Source: BOG-938 sp035524315
GTDB taxonomy: Bacteria; Pseudomonadota; Alphaproteobacteria; Caulobacterales; Caulobacteraceae
NCBI GenBank assembly: GCA_035524315.1
Contig: DATKPD010000083.1
Location: 38,848 to 102,847 of the forward strand
Direction of reading: 5' to 3'
DNA length: 64,000 bases
Shown here: positions 34,240 to 42,843 of the stretch, in pieces
Numbering within the stretch: position 1 is the first letter of the stretch
Layout of the letters: the number at the start of each line of letters is the position of its first letter
The notes under the pieces: generated by a model
Told to the model about the DNA's origin: nothing
Databases searched by the model: none
What the model saw: the letters and a program-made list of their open reading frames with translations, nothing else
Program-made: the position numbers and the translations under genes

Positions 34240-35433
34240 TTAATGTGTCGACGAGGGCTCATTTGCCGCAGGCCCTTTGTCTGCCTGCTTGTACGACTGG
34301 GAATAGCCGTTGCGCGGATTGACCACGGTGACGGTCCCCGACTTGTTCACATCGATGATGAGCGGATCGATCGGGTCATCGCCCAGCACATTGACGATGT
34401 GATCGGGCGCGGTGTTGTCTTCGGGCGAGCGCGTGGCGAAGTGCAGTTGCCAAACGCCGCGCACGCTTGGCGAGTTGTTGATTTCGTGCAGCACCGCGCC
34501 ATCGGCCCCCTTGGTCGGCCCGTTGTCGAACACGACGACGCTCGGCGCGACCGAATTCAGCAGGGTCGGGCTGTTGGCGTTGCTGGTTCCGTGATTGTCG
34601 ATCAACATCAGATCGATCTTGCCGATCAGGTTGGTGGGACAGACAAGACGGTTTTCGACGTTCCAGACCGTATCGGCCAAGGCCATCACCCGGGCCCTGC
34701 CCCAAGTCATGACAACCCCGACTGAGCGAACGTTCTCTTCACCGCCCGTGTTGTCGTTGGATGTGGCCTTGTCGCACTGCGCGCCCGGCCCGGCGGAGGG
34801 ATCGAGCGGATGGTCGATTACCTTGCCGTCGGCGTTAACGGCGGTCAGGCTCAGGTCGTCGATTTTGAGGGTCTGGCCCGGCGCCATGACGATGTGCGGT
34901 TTGTCGGCGATCGCGGCTAGATATTTCTCGTAGTTTGCCTGGGTGGAGTTGGCCAGCTGCTGCGGCGTGGCGTTGGGGCGGGGCATTTCACGATTGGGGC
35001 CGTGGTCGATAAAGGTCCCGATCGGCTCCAGCTTCATCAACTCCAGCGCGCCGCCCAGGTGGTCGATGTGGTAGTGGCTCATCAAAAGGTAGTCGATCTT
35101 CTTCAGGCCAAGCGTCTTGAGCTGCGCGGCGATGCGTTGGGCGCTGCTCGGCGTGGGCTTGGGCTGGGGATCGTTGGGGCCGAGCTTGGGGCCGCCCATG
35201 CCGGCGGGCCATCCGGTATCGATCAGCAAGGTGTGGCCTTGAGGCGTGACGTACAGGGTCGAGGCGCCGCCCTCCACGTCGATGTAATAGATTTTCAGGT
35301 CTTTAGCCGACTTCGCGGCATGGGAGGAGGCATGCGTGGCGGCCAGAGAGCTTCCAGTTAGGGCCAAGGTCGAGGTCAACGCGGCCGCGCATGCGAAGCC
35401 GACCCTCATCGAACGCCATTTCACGCGGTTCAT
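34240..35433 (-). CDS. exported metallo-beta-lactamase-fold hydrolase
   Basis: 397 residues; start ATG at 35433 with GGAAGGAA upstream. The frame runs on into the next gene, which is spurious. Signal peptide (RVGFACAAALTSTLALTGSSLA), then an MBL fold of the ComEC-tail type: KIYYIDVEGGASTLYVTPQGHTLLIDTG, then the zinc motif S-H-Y-H-I-D-H (H120, H122, D124, H125), followed by ALADTVWNVE and LMLIDNHG. A His/Asn-rich C-terminus ends the protein. It probably cleaves an ester or lactone in the periplasm. It is the last gene of the minus-strand row, 43 bp after the PQQ dehydrogenase gene, so co-transcription is likely. Confidence 0.82.
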   Translation of the reverse strand: MNRVKWRSMRVGFACAAALTSTLALTGSSLAATHASSHAAKSAKDLKIYYIDVEGGASTLYVTPQGHTLLIDTGWPAGMGGPKLGPNDPQPKPTPSSAQRIAAQLKTLGLKKIDYLLMSHYHIDHLGGALELMKLEPIGTFIDHGPNREMPRPNATPQQLANSTQANYEKYLAAIADKPHIVMAPGQTLKIDDLSLTAVNADGKVIDHPLDPSAGPGAQCDKATSNDNTGGEENVRSVGVVMTWGRARVMALADTVWNVENRLVCPTNLIGKIDLMLIDNHGTSNANSPTLLNSVAPSVVVFDNGPTKGADGAVLHEINNSPSVRGVWQLHFATRSPEDNTAPDHIVNVLGDDPIDPLIIDVNKSGTVTVVNPRNGYSQSYKQADKGPAANEPSSTH

Positions 35434-35476
35434 GCCGATTCCTTCCAGAGCGCGATGGGCCGAGACCGGCCGTTGA

Positions 35477-37939
35477 TCAGTGCGTCTCGCCGGGGCTGGG
35501 CGAGTCGGGCAAGGCGAAACTGATGACCGAACTTCCCGCCGACAGAGCGATATATTGATGTCCGTCCAAGGCATAGCTGATCGGCGCCGAGGCGATGGCC
35601 CCGCCCGTGTTGAAGCGCCAGAGCGCTTTGCCGGACTTCTCGTCCAGAGCGTAGAACCAACCCTCCGAGGTCGCGGCGAACACCACGCCGCCCCGCACGC
35701 CGAGCACGCCCGCCGATAGCGAACCGCGCTGCAGCGGGAAGGTCCAGAGGCGCTTTTGGTGAACCGTGTCCCAGGCCATGACGCCTTGAATGGGCGGACG
35801 TGACGGGGTCGCAACGGCGTCGCCGCGCCCGTAAAAAAGCTTGCCGGGCTCGTACTTGGCCGGCGCCGATGAGGGGAACCCTTCGGCGTCCTGGAACGCC
35901 AGGAACATGACCTCGGACCTGCGGTCATACGACGGCGCTTGAAAGTTGGTGCCGCCCACGGCGGGGAACACGCGCACGCCCTGGGGCGTTGGCGCCGATC
36001 CCGGGCGCACCTTGGGCCGCCCGTTGGCGTCGAAGCCGTCTTCCCAGGTCTGGGTGACGAAGTTCTTGGCCGTGATGAACTTTCCGTTGGTCCGGTCGAG
36101 CACATAGAACACACCGTTGCGGTCGGCGTGCAGCATAAGCTTGCGCCTGTGGCCGTCGATCATCTGGTCGGCCAGGATAACGTCTTCGGTGGAGTCCCAG
36201 TCGTGCCCGTCGTTGGGCGTGAACTGGTGATACCAGACCATCTTCCCCGTCTTGGGATCGATGGCGATGACGCAGTCGGTGTAGAGATTGTCGCCTTTGC
36301 GCTGTTCGGGATTGAAGTCGGGCGCGGGATTGCCGGTGGTCCAGTAGATCAGGTTAAGCTCCGGATCGTAGCTGCCCGTCAGCCAGGTGGGGCCGCCGCC
36401 GGTCTTCCAGCTGTCGCCGGCCCACGTCTCCGCGCCCGGCTGGCCAGGTGTGGGAATGGTGTCGAAGCGCCACAGCTTTTTGCCGGTGGCCGGATCGTAG
36501 GCCTCGAGGAAGCCGACCACGCCGCCTTCGCCGCCCGACATGCCGACCACGATCATGTTGTCGAGCGCCAGCGGGGCGCCGGTCATGGTGTAGCTGTCCA
36601 AGGTGTTGGCGATGGACTTTTCCCACAGTTCGCGGCCCGTGCGCGCGTCGAGCGCGATCAGGTTGTCGTCCAGAGTGTTGAAAAACACTCGCCCGCCCAA
36701 CACCGCCACGCCGCGATTGGCCGGGTTGATCTGATAGGGATTCCGCTTGTCCTGGTTGCGGTGAAACTTCCACAGTTGAGCGCCAGTGCGGGCGTCCAGA
36801 GCGAAGACGTCGCCCGGCTCGCCCGTGACGTACATCACCCCGCCCACCACGATCGGCGTCGACTCTGACGCCCGCTCGCCGCTGGTGTGGGCGATCCAGC
36901 GCGCCTGTAACCGGCCCACGTTCGCGGGCGTGATCTGGCTCAGGTCCGAGAAGTGGTGACCGCCGTAATCGCCCCAATAGGTCAGCCATTCGGCGGGGTC
37001 GGTCCTGGACTTGGCCAACTGATCGTAGCTCAGCACGCTCGGCGGCTCGGCCTTGATCGTCTGGCTGAAATCACGTTTACGCTGCTGGCCGAGATAGGCG
37101 GCGATGTCATCGATCTCGCTGGGGGCAAGGCGCTGGGCCACGTCCGTGGGCGCGCCGCCGTTGGCGACCGAGGTGACCGAGCGGACCTGGTCGGTGGTGA
37201 ACAGGTGATAGACGCCATCGCGCGATTGGATGTCTAGCACCGCGCTGTCATGCACCTTGACCACGCCGTTGAACCGACGCCCGTCCTTAAGCGTCACATC
37301 GACGAACTGGAACGCGGGGCCCGAGTTGAAGCCGCCGCCCGCCCGCCCCTGGGCGAGCGGGTGCAGGATGTGCTGGCGCAGGTTGCTGGCGCCGGCCTCG
37401 GCCGAAAGGTCGGGTCCGACCACCGAGCCCCGTCCGTTGATCTCGTGGCAGTCGGCGCATCCGCCCTTGCCGAAGAACAGCGCCTCTCCCGCCTGGGCGT
37501 CGCCAACAATCGGGGCTGTGTTCGCCGCGCCCGGGCGCGAACTGGCCGCAGTTGCGGGCGCGGCCGCGTCTTGGCGGCCCGACGTCTTGATGAACGCGAC
37601 CAGCTTCCAGATGTCGTTTGGCGGCAGGCTGGCGAAGGACGGCATCTGGCTGCCGGGCACGCCGTCATGGATCACCTGGAAGATGTCGTAGTCGTCGTTG
37701 CCGTGGCTGAGCGAGCCGTTGAGCGAGGGGGCCCGCTCGGAGCCCGCCCCGTTCTGCCCGTGGCATGCGGCGCACACGCCATTGAAGGCCGTCCTGCCGG
37801 CCGCGGCCGCGGCAGGGTCGCCGGCAAAGGGATTGGTCGGGGTGTCGGCCCGGTTTTGAGCGGGCGCCGCCGTCCATGCGCCGCCCACAGCCGCCGCCGC
37901 CAACAGCCCTGCGGCAACCTTCCTGACCGTGACCGGCAT
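35477..37939 (-). CDS. PQQ-dependent dehydrogenase with two N-terminal haem domains
   Basis: 820 residues. Signal peptide (VRKVAAGLLAAAAVGGAWTAAPAQ); cytochrome c domain 1 with C56-AA-C-H60; haem domain 2 with C161-AD-C-H165 plus the GRRFNGVV...LFTTDQVRSV region typical of 'planctomycete-type' haem-binding modules. From about 310 comes an eight-bladed quinoprotein propeller of the methanol/ethanol dehydrogenase family (TYWGDYGGHHFSDLSQIT, tryptophan-docking DARTGAQLWKF repeats, DWDSTEDV with the likely catalytic Asp). No vicinal CC disulphide is seen. Haem at the N-terminus is the reverse of type II alcohol dehydrogenases (C-terminal haem); polyvinyl-alcohol dehydrogenase also has N-terminal haem. 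The alcohol oxidised is unknown. Confidence 0.88.
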   Translation of the reverse strand: MPVTVRKVAAGLLAAAAVGGAWTAAPAQNRADTPTNPFAGDPAAAAAGRTAFNGVCAACHGQNGAGSERAPSLNGSLSHGNDDYDIFQVIHDGVPGSQMPSFASLPPNDIWKLVAFIKTSGRQDAAAPATAASSRPGAANTAPIVGDAQAGEALFFGKGGCADCHEINGRGSVVGPDLSAEAGASNLRQHILHPLAQGRAGGGFNSGPAFQFVDVTLKDGRRFNGVVKVHDSAVLDIQSRDGVYHLFTTDQVRSVTSVANGGAPTDVAQRLAPSEIDDIAAYLGQQRKRDFSQTIKAEPPSVLSYDQLAKSRTDPAEWLTYWGDYGGHHFSDLSQITPANVGRLQARWIAHTSGERASESTPIVVGGVMYVTGEPGDVFALDARTGAQLWKFHRNQDKRNPYQINPANRGVAVLGGRVFFNTLDDNLIALDARTGRELWEKSIANTLDSYTMTGAPLALDNMIVVGMSGGEGGVVGFLEAYDPATGKKLWRFDTIPTPGQPGAETWAGDSWKTGGGPTWLTGSYDPELNLIYWTTGNPAPDFNPEQRKGDNLYTDCVIAIDPKTGKMVWYHQFTPNDGHDWDSTEDVILADQMIDGHRRKLMLHADRNGVFYVLDRTNGKFITAKNFVTQTWEDGFDANGRPKVRPGSAPTPQGVRVFPAVGGTNFQAPSYDRRSEVMFLAFQDAEGFPSSAPAKYEPGKLFYGRGDAVATPSRPPIQGVMAWDTVHQKRLWTFPLQRGSLSAGVLGVRGGVVFAATSEGWFYALDEKSGKALWRFNTGGAIASAPISYALDGHQYIALSAGSSVISFALPDSPSPGETH

Positions 37940-38017
37940 GGCTCCCCCCTAGTGCTTTAAATTTTGCGGCCTCGTCGTCATCTATTAGACCCGAGTTCGG
38001 CGCTTGGCTCGCGCGGA

Positions 38018-39079
38018 TCAGTTTATGAGATGCGTCATGTCATAGGTAATCTGGCAGTCCTCGTAGGCCATGACGCGCATCTCGCCGTTCGGCGCTCCGC
38101 CCATGCCGCCAGGGCGGTCAGGCGCGCGCACCATCCGGCGCTGATAGACGACTGTCGCGCCCGTCTCGGACGCCGGAGCAGCGGCGAACCCGGGACCGCC
38201 GCCCGGAGCTCGCGGGGCAGGCGCCGCGCCCGCCTTGCCCGATAAGACAAGCTCCGCGGCGGCCAGATATTTATCGACCGTCGAGGCGTCGAACAGGCCG
38301 GGACCACCGGCCAGCCGGTCGAATTCGCCCCGGTGCGCCTCAAGCTTGCGCATATTGGCGGCGAACTGGGCGACGCTGACATTGAGCGGCTCATTGCGGC
38401 CCATGACCTCGTCGCCCGAAAACAGGATGCGCGAGGTCTGGTCGAGATACGCCGTGCCGCCTGGGGTGTGGTTGCCGATGACCAACACCTCGATCTCACG
38501 GTGGCCCAGATCGATCTTGTAGCCGTCGTTGACGATGATCTTGGGATAGTCGCGCGGAAAGGTCATGCCGGCGAAGCTGGGGTAGGGGAGGGTGGCCTTC
38601 TCGGCGGTCTGGGCCGACATATAGGCCCCGTCGAAATAGGCGTCATTGGCCGTATGGTCGAAATGGTAGTGGGTGTTGGCGACGTAGCGCACCGGCTTTT
38701 TGGTCAGAGTCTGCATGTAGGCGCGGATATTGCCCGCTCCGTAGCCCGTGTCGATCGCGAGGGCCTCGCGTTCGCCCTCGATCAGGTATTGATAGTCGCC
38801 GTCGCTCTCGATCTGCCACACGCCCGGACCGATGAGCTTGGAGCGGTAGTAGGGAACATCCATCGGGGTGAGCGTGCCGTCCTCGTTACGGATCATCACG
38901 TCATGCTTGGACGAGAAGTCGATTGTCGTGACCGGCTTCCACGGGGCGGATCGGGCGCTCGCCGTATCCGGGGAAGCCTGAGCCAGAGACAGGGCCGGCG
39001 CCCACCACAACAGTGTCGCGGCGAGCGCCAGGCGGCGCCTGATAGCGGCTAGACGCTTCACTTCCTTCAGCTTCAACAT
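38018..39079 (-). CDS. exported metallo-beta-lactamase-fold hydrolase
   Basis: 353 residues from the ATG at 39079 (a GTG 9 bases earlier is possible). The N-terminal signal (RRLALAATLLWWAPALSLAQ) is followed by a canonical MBL fold: GEREALAIDTGYG, N-T-H-Y-H-F-D-H (H137, H139, D141, H142), VLVIGNHTPGGTAYLD (third His) and ILFSGDEVMGRN (bridging Asp). It resembles quinoprotein-associated 'SoxH/QQAPP-like' MBL proteins often found beside PQQ dehydrogenases. The C-terminal part (about 275-315) is Pro/Gly/Ala-rich. It lies 78 bp upstream of the PQQ dehydrogenase gene on the same strand and probably works on the same substrate. Confidence 0.82.
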   Translation of the reverse strand: MLKLKEVKRLAAIRRRLALAATLLWWAPALSLAQASPDTASARSAPWKPVTTIDFSSKHDVMIRNEDGTLTPMDVPYYRSKLIGPGVWQIESDGDYQYLIEGEREALAIDTGYGAGNIRAYMQTLTKKPVRYVANTHYHFDHTANDAYFDGAYMSAQTAEKATLPYPSFAGMTFPRDYPKIIVNDGYKIDLGHREIEVLVIGNHTPGGTAYLDQTSRILFSGDEVMGRNEPLNVSVAQFAANMRKLEAHRGEFDRLAGGPGLFDASTVDKYLAAAELVLSGKAGAAPAPRAPGGGPGFAAAPASETGATVVYQRRMVRAPDRPGGMGGAPNGEMRVMAYEDCQITYDMTHLIN

Positions 39080-39116
39080 TTGACGCACGCCGCTTCGATG
39101 CCAGCTGACGGCCGGG

Positions 39117-39665
39117 TTACTGCAGTTGATCTGCGATCGCCTTCAGGCCAGCGGTGGCGCACTTCTTGTCGTTGCCGCCCGGCTCGGCGCCCGAAATGCC
39201 GATAGCGCCGATCATCTCGCCGCCCTTCATGATCGGCAGGCCGCCGGGGAAGTACAGGTAAGCATTGCCGCTTTTGACCTTGGCGGCGATTTCCGGGTCG
39301 GCCGCCATCCGCGCGCGGATATCCTCGCTGGGGGCCTTGATCAGGTAGGCGGTGTTGGCCTTGCGGAAGGCGGTATAGGCGTGGAAGCCCGCCGTGCCGT
39401 CCGGCACGTAATAGAGCTTGGGCAGGCCGGCCTGATCCAGGATGGCGATGCCGATGTGGAACTCGGCGCAGCCCGCCACCGCGGCCTTGGCCACGGTCAG
39501 CGCCTGATCGGCGGTCAGGCCCTTGGCCACCGGGTCGTGTCCCGGCGGACCGGAAGGACCGCCGTTGTTAATAGGCGCCGCGGGGTCGTTTTGAGCGGTC
39601 GGCGCCTGAGCCGATGCCGCGCCGCCGAGGACCAGCGCCAGGGCGACGCCGAGAAGAACTTTCAT
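39117..39665 (-). CDS. exported GlcG/HbpS-type haem-binding family protein
   Basis: 182 residues from the ATG at 39665 (GGAG upstream); the longer frame is rejected because this ATG starts a clean signal peptide (MKVLLGVALALVLGGAASAQ). The mature domain is a DUF336 fold: GLTADQALTVAKAAVAGCAEF, IAILDQAGLPKLYYVPDGT, FRKANTAYLIKAPS, LYFPGGLPIMKGGEMIGAIGISG. Family members bind haem or assist glycolate- and quinoprotein-type oxidations in the periplasm, and often sit beside PQQ enzymes. Two mature cysteines (AGCAEF, KKCATAG) could pair. It lies 37 bp before the MBL gene in the transcription direction. Confidence 0.82.
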   Translation of the reverse strand: MKVLLGVALALVLGGAASAQAPTAQNDPAAPINNGGPSGPPGHDPVAKGLTADQALTVAKAAVAGCAEFHIGIAILDQAGLPKLYYVPDGTAGFHAYTAFRKANTAYLIKAPSEDIRARMAADPEIAAKVKSGNAYLYFPGGLPIMKGGEMIGAIGISGAEPGGNDKKCATAGLKAIADQLQ

Positions 39666-39720
39666 GACCAATACTCCATTGAAGTGCGCAGGCGCGGGCC
39701 CCTCGCCAAGTGGATCGACG

Positions 39721-39748
39721 CCCGGAGCGAGCAAATGCTCGCCCCGGG
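39721..39748 (-). terminator. strong 12-bp hairpin in the leader of the GlcG-like gene
   Basis: On the minus strand CCCGGGGCGAGC / GCTCGCTCCGGG pair over 12 bp with one G-U wobble, loop ATTT. It lies 56 bp upstream of the ATG at 39665 and 114 bp past the esterase stop. No T-run follows, so it may be an intercistronic hairpin (transcript boundary, RNase barrier or partial terminator) rather than a full terminator. Confidence 0.5.
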
Positions 39749-39801
39749 AACCGCGACGTTGTCGTTATTGCCAACAGTGTGAATCGCCGTGCGACAGGGG
39801 T

Positions 39802-39830
39802 GGGTAAGGGGAGCGTCAGTGTAGTGTAAA
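39802..39830 (+). promoter_or_regulatory. 11-bp-period triple direct repeat (second copy)
   Basis: GTAAG, GTCAG and GTAAA recur at 11-bp steps (starting at 39804, 39815 and 39826), within a 29-bp stretch that matches the one before the response-regulator gene (45455-45483) at 24 positions. It lies in the gap between the esterase stop and the GlcG-like gene, in the opposite orientation to those genes. Direct half-sites at one helical turn are the usual target of OmpR/PhoB-type regulators. Confidence 0.55.
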
Positions 39831-39861
39831 GATTTCGCCGGGGCCCCGGCCCCCGCCTTGA

Positions 39862-41355
39862 CTAGGCCTTCACCTGCTTGAACAGCCAATCGCGCGCGGC
39901 CTGGATGTAGAAGAATTTTCGTGCTGATCCGCCATGGTCCACCCCCTGAAACGTAAGGAAGGTGACGTTGCCGCCCTCGGCCAGGTAGCCATTGACCTGG
40001 GCCGTCAGACTTTGCTGGTCGTCCACGGGGAAGATCAGCGACGGGTCCAGCCGATCGGCCGGGCGTGTGACCTTGCCCCCCGCGTTCCGCCACACAGGCA
40101 CGCACTTCTCGTTCCAGGGCGTGGCCTTGCCGTCTTGCGTACCTGTTATGATCAACACCTTCTGGTGGGCCAGACTGACCACGTCGCTGGGCCGCTGCTG
40201 CCCCGCGATGATCAGGCCCGCGGCGAAGGTGTCGGGGTGCTTGGCCATAAGCCAAAGGGAACTCATGGCGCCCATCGACCAGCCCGTGCAGTAGACCCGC
40301 TTGGGGTCGATCTTCAGCACCTTGTCCGCCCGGTCGGGCAGGTTCGGGTTGCCGTAGTTCCACGTGTTGGAGAGCAGCGACTGGAGCAGCTTGTAGGTGT
40401 TCTCCAGGTCGGAGGTGTGCTCCCAATAGTCGTTCATCGTGGTGCGTTCATAGCGCGGGGTGATGATCACGCACTCATGCCGCGCTTGCTCCTCGGGCAG
40501 GCTCCAGATGCTGGCGATGCATTGTTCGGTCAGTGTCTGGGCGCAGGTCCCATCGTAGCTGGTGCCCGAATGAGTGATGGCCAACAGGAGAGGATAGGCC
40601 TTGGCCTCTCCGCCGGGCGCCAGGAACGACTTGGGCAGGTAGATGCTGTATTCGAGCCAGGCGGAGCGGGCGTCGTCCCACCACCAGTGACTTTGCTCCC
40701 AGGCGTCGACGCCGCGGATCACTACGCTGTTGCCACGGAAGCCCGCGGCGTTGGTCCAGATCGTCGTGGTCGCGGCGAAAATGGCGCCGCCGACGCTCCT
40801 GACGTCCTTATCCTGAGTCACTTGCACCTTGTCGCTGTCGTTGGTCGGCAGGCTCAGGTCGGGGTCGTGCGGGAACTCTGCGATCACATAAGGGCCGGGA
40901 ACGCTCGTGCGGTCGGCGCGCAGGCCCGGTTCGGCGTTGGTGTAGACCGCCGCGATCATGCGCGGCCTGGCCGCCTCCGTGGTGGCGTTCTTGTCGACTG
41001 TCTGCGGCTGGCCCGGCATGAACCCCTTGGCGGCGGGGAAGACGGCCGCGGTGTAGGTGTCGAGCGTCAAGCTGACGGGGTCGATAGTGGCGTCGTACTC
41101 GATCGCGACGCCGTAGACTTTTTCTCCACCGCCGGTCACCTCGCACAGCGCCAAGACGCCCTGAAGGCCAGGGCCGGTCGCCTTGCGGCCGGGAAAGCCG
41201 TTGCCGGCGCCGCCTGGGCCTCCGGGCACATTGGACGCCGCCGTGAATCCGCCCCCTTGGGCGCGAGCCTCCTGGGCCGCCAGGGCCGCCGCCGAAACGG
41301 CGCCGGCCACAGCCGTGCCAACCGCCACGAAGCCTCGTCTCGATACGTCCGTCAC
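39862..41355 (-). CDS. Tat-exported alpha/beta-hydrolase (esterase/depolymerase-like)
   Basis: 497 residues. Twin-arginine signal (VSRRGFVAVGTAVAGAVSAAALAA). An N-terminal beta domain (about 55-220) precedes an alpha/beta-hydrolase like PHB depolymerase-type esterases: YPLLLAITHSG, ITPRYERTTMNDYW, nucleophile S360 in GWSMGAMSS, LIITGTQDGKATPW (Asp) and FQGVDHGGS (His). The two-domain layout and the GWSMG elbow suggest a polyester or carbohydrate-ester hydrolase folded in the cytosol before export. It begins 33 bp after the ceramidase-like gene, so these are co-transcribed. Confidence 0.82.
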   Translation of the reverse strand: MTDVSRRGFVAVGTAVAGAVSAAALAAQEARAQGGGFTAASNVPGGPGGAGNGFPGRKATGPGLQGVLALCEVTGGGEKVYGVAIEYDATIDPVSLTLDTYTAAVFPAAKGFMPGQPQTVDKNATTEAARPRMIAAVYTNAEPGLRADRTSVPGPYVIAEFPHDPDLSLPTNDSDKVQVTQDKDVRSVGGAIFAATTTIWTNAAGFRGNSVVIRGVDAWEQSHWWWDDARSAWLEYSIYLPKSFLAPGGEAKAYPLLLAITHSGTSYDGTCAQTLTEQCIASIWSLPEEQARHECVIITPRYERTTMNDYWEHTSDLENTYKLLQSLLSNTWNYGNPNLPDRADKVLKIDPKRVYCTGWSMGAMSSLWLMAKHPDTFAAGLIIAGQQRPSDVVSLAHQKVLIITGTQDGKATPWNEKCVPVWRNAGGKVTRPADRLDPSLIFPVDDQQSLTAQVNGYLAEGGNVTFLTFQGVDHGGSARKFFYIQAARDWLFKQVKA

Positions 41356-41388
41356 GCTCTACGTCTCCGGGTCTGGAATGGGCTGCTG

Positions 41389-42762
41389 CTAGCGGCCGGC
41401 TTGCTGGCGCATGGCGCTTAAAGTCTTCAAAATATCGGCCGAGAAGATTTCGGCCGAGCCCTTGCCGTAGGGCGAATTCATAGCTTCATAGGTGATCTTG
41501 TCGTAGCCGTCGGCCCCGGGCATGTACTTGGCCGCGCCGTTGACCATGGTCATGACCAGGGTCTCCTTGAACGGCGACTGCCGCTTGATGTAGGCGCCGG
41601 TGTCGCTCGACAACTCGGCCTGCACGCCGACGATGGCCACATCGCCGATCAGCATGATGAAGTACGGCGCATCGACTTTGGCCCCGATCTTGAAGTCGTA
41701 GGTCTTGTGCGGGTGCAGGGAGTCCAGGCTCTTGGGCCGGTCCTGGGAATCGAGTTGCACGTCGCCCTTGACCACCCGCAAGGTCGCCTGATCCTCGGCG
41801 GCCTTGATCGTCTCGCTGACCCGCAAGGCTTCCGCGCCTAGCCGCTCGCCCAACAGGGTGATCAGGGGATAGGCGTCCGCGCCGATGTCGACCAACTTGT
41901 CATGGCCGTCCTTGTCCAGGACGTAGCGTTGGGCCTTGAGCGAGGGGAACTGGTCGCCTGCCGCTCCGATAAGGAACATAGCCACCGCCTTGCCGCTGTA
42001 AGCGTCCTCCACGTGACGCACCGCCGCACCGGCTAGATCGGCGGTGATCGCTTTGGCGCCGTCCTTAACGATCGACCCATCCATGATCGCAGACTGCACG
42101 GCGTAGTTCATCAGAACTGCGACTGGTTGATGGTTCATATCCTCGAAGCGGACCACGCCCACGGCCTTGTCGGTCGCCCCGGTGTCGTCTGCGCCCAGCC
42201 ACCATCCGTCGGCGGTCTGCTTGTTGCGGTTGACGTTGACATCGGCCGTTCCGGCGCCGAAGCCCATGCGCGCGGGCCGCATGTCCTGAGCAGCAGCGCC
42301 CGCGGCTTGCTGAACGGCGGCCTTCACCGCGGCATTGAAGGTCGCGGCCTTCTGGATGTCCGCGGGCGACTCGTTGGCTCCCGGCGGCGGCCCGGCGCCA
42401 AAAATGTGCGGGGCAGAGAAGGTATGGCTGGCGCACACAAAGATATCGGCTGGATCGACGCCATCGGTCCGGCTGACGATGTCCTTCACATCCGCGATAG
42501 TTCCGGCGAACAGGGACGTCATGTCCAGCACCACCAATGCGACGCGGTTTGATCCCTCGCCCAGCACAAGCACTCGGGCCTGCAGAGGGTCATGCACCAA
42601 GCCGAAATCCTGAAGCGGCAGCAAAGTGGGAGTAATCTCGATCGTCGCCTTGCCGGCGCCGGCGATCAGGCGCGCTTGGGCGGACGCTACTGGCGCGACC
42701 GCCAGAACGACGCCCGCCAAAAACAGCGACAAGCCGATTTTGAGGGAGGCGCGCGTGACCAT
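41389..42762 (-). CDS. exported neutral/alkaline-ceramidase-like protein
   Basis: 457 residues, signal peptide (IGLSLFLAGVVLAVAPVASAQA). The mature start AGAGKATIEITPTLLPLQDFG, then HDPLQARVLVLGEG...VALVVLDMTSL and FVCASHTFSAPH, match the N-terminal domain of the neutral/alkaline non-lysosomal ceramidase family, including zinc-site-like histidines. The protein is shorter than true ceramidases (about 650-700 residues) and lacks their C-terminal immunoglobulin-like domain. Many such short relatives occur in carbohydrate and ester catabolic loci without known activity. I cannot confirm the active-site serine. First hydrolase after the TBDR in the row. Confidence 0.75.
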   Translation of the reverse strand: MVTRASLKIGLSLFLAGVVLAVAPVASAQARLIAGAGKATIEITPTLLPLQDFGLVHDPLQARVLVLGEGSNRVALVVLDMTSLFAGTIADVKDIVSRTDGVDPADIFVCASHTFSAPHIFGAGPPPGANESPADIQKAATFNAAVKAAVQQAAGAAAQDMRPARMGFGAGTADVNVNRNKQTADGWWLGADDTGATDKAVGVVRFEDMNHQPVAVLMNYAVQSAIMDGSIVKDGAKAITADLAGAAVRHVEDAYSGKAVAMFLIGAAGDQFPSLKAQRYVLDKDGHDKLVDIGADAYPLITLLGERLGAEALRVSETIKAAEDQATLRVVKGDVQLDSQDRPKSLDSLHPHKTYDFKIGAKVDAPYFIMLIGDVAIVGVQAELSSDTGAYIKRQSPFKETLVMTMVNGAAKYMPGADGYDKITYEAMNSPYGKGSAEIFSADILKTLSAMRQQAGR

Positions 42763-42843
42763 TACTGCACAAATCCTTTCGCGGCGGCGCGTGTGGCGCG
42801 CGTCCTGATTCCCAAGAGGAAGACGCGCGCCGACCGGCCGCCC

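Noticed and set aside
34240..36114. 624-codon extension of the MBL hydrolase frame into the PQQ gene
   Set aside because: The extension is low-complexity shadow of the PQQ dehydrogenase; the ATG at 35433 has a ribosome site and signal peptide.
39934..41421. 495-codon plus-strand frame opposite the Tat esterase
   Set aside because: Mirror frame of a GC-rich gene; no motifs, no start signal, and the minus-strand esterase has a complete catalytic triad and Tat signal.
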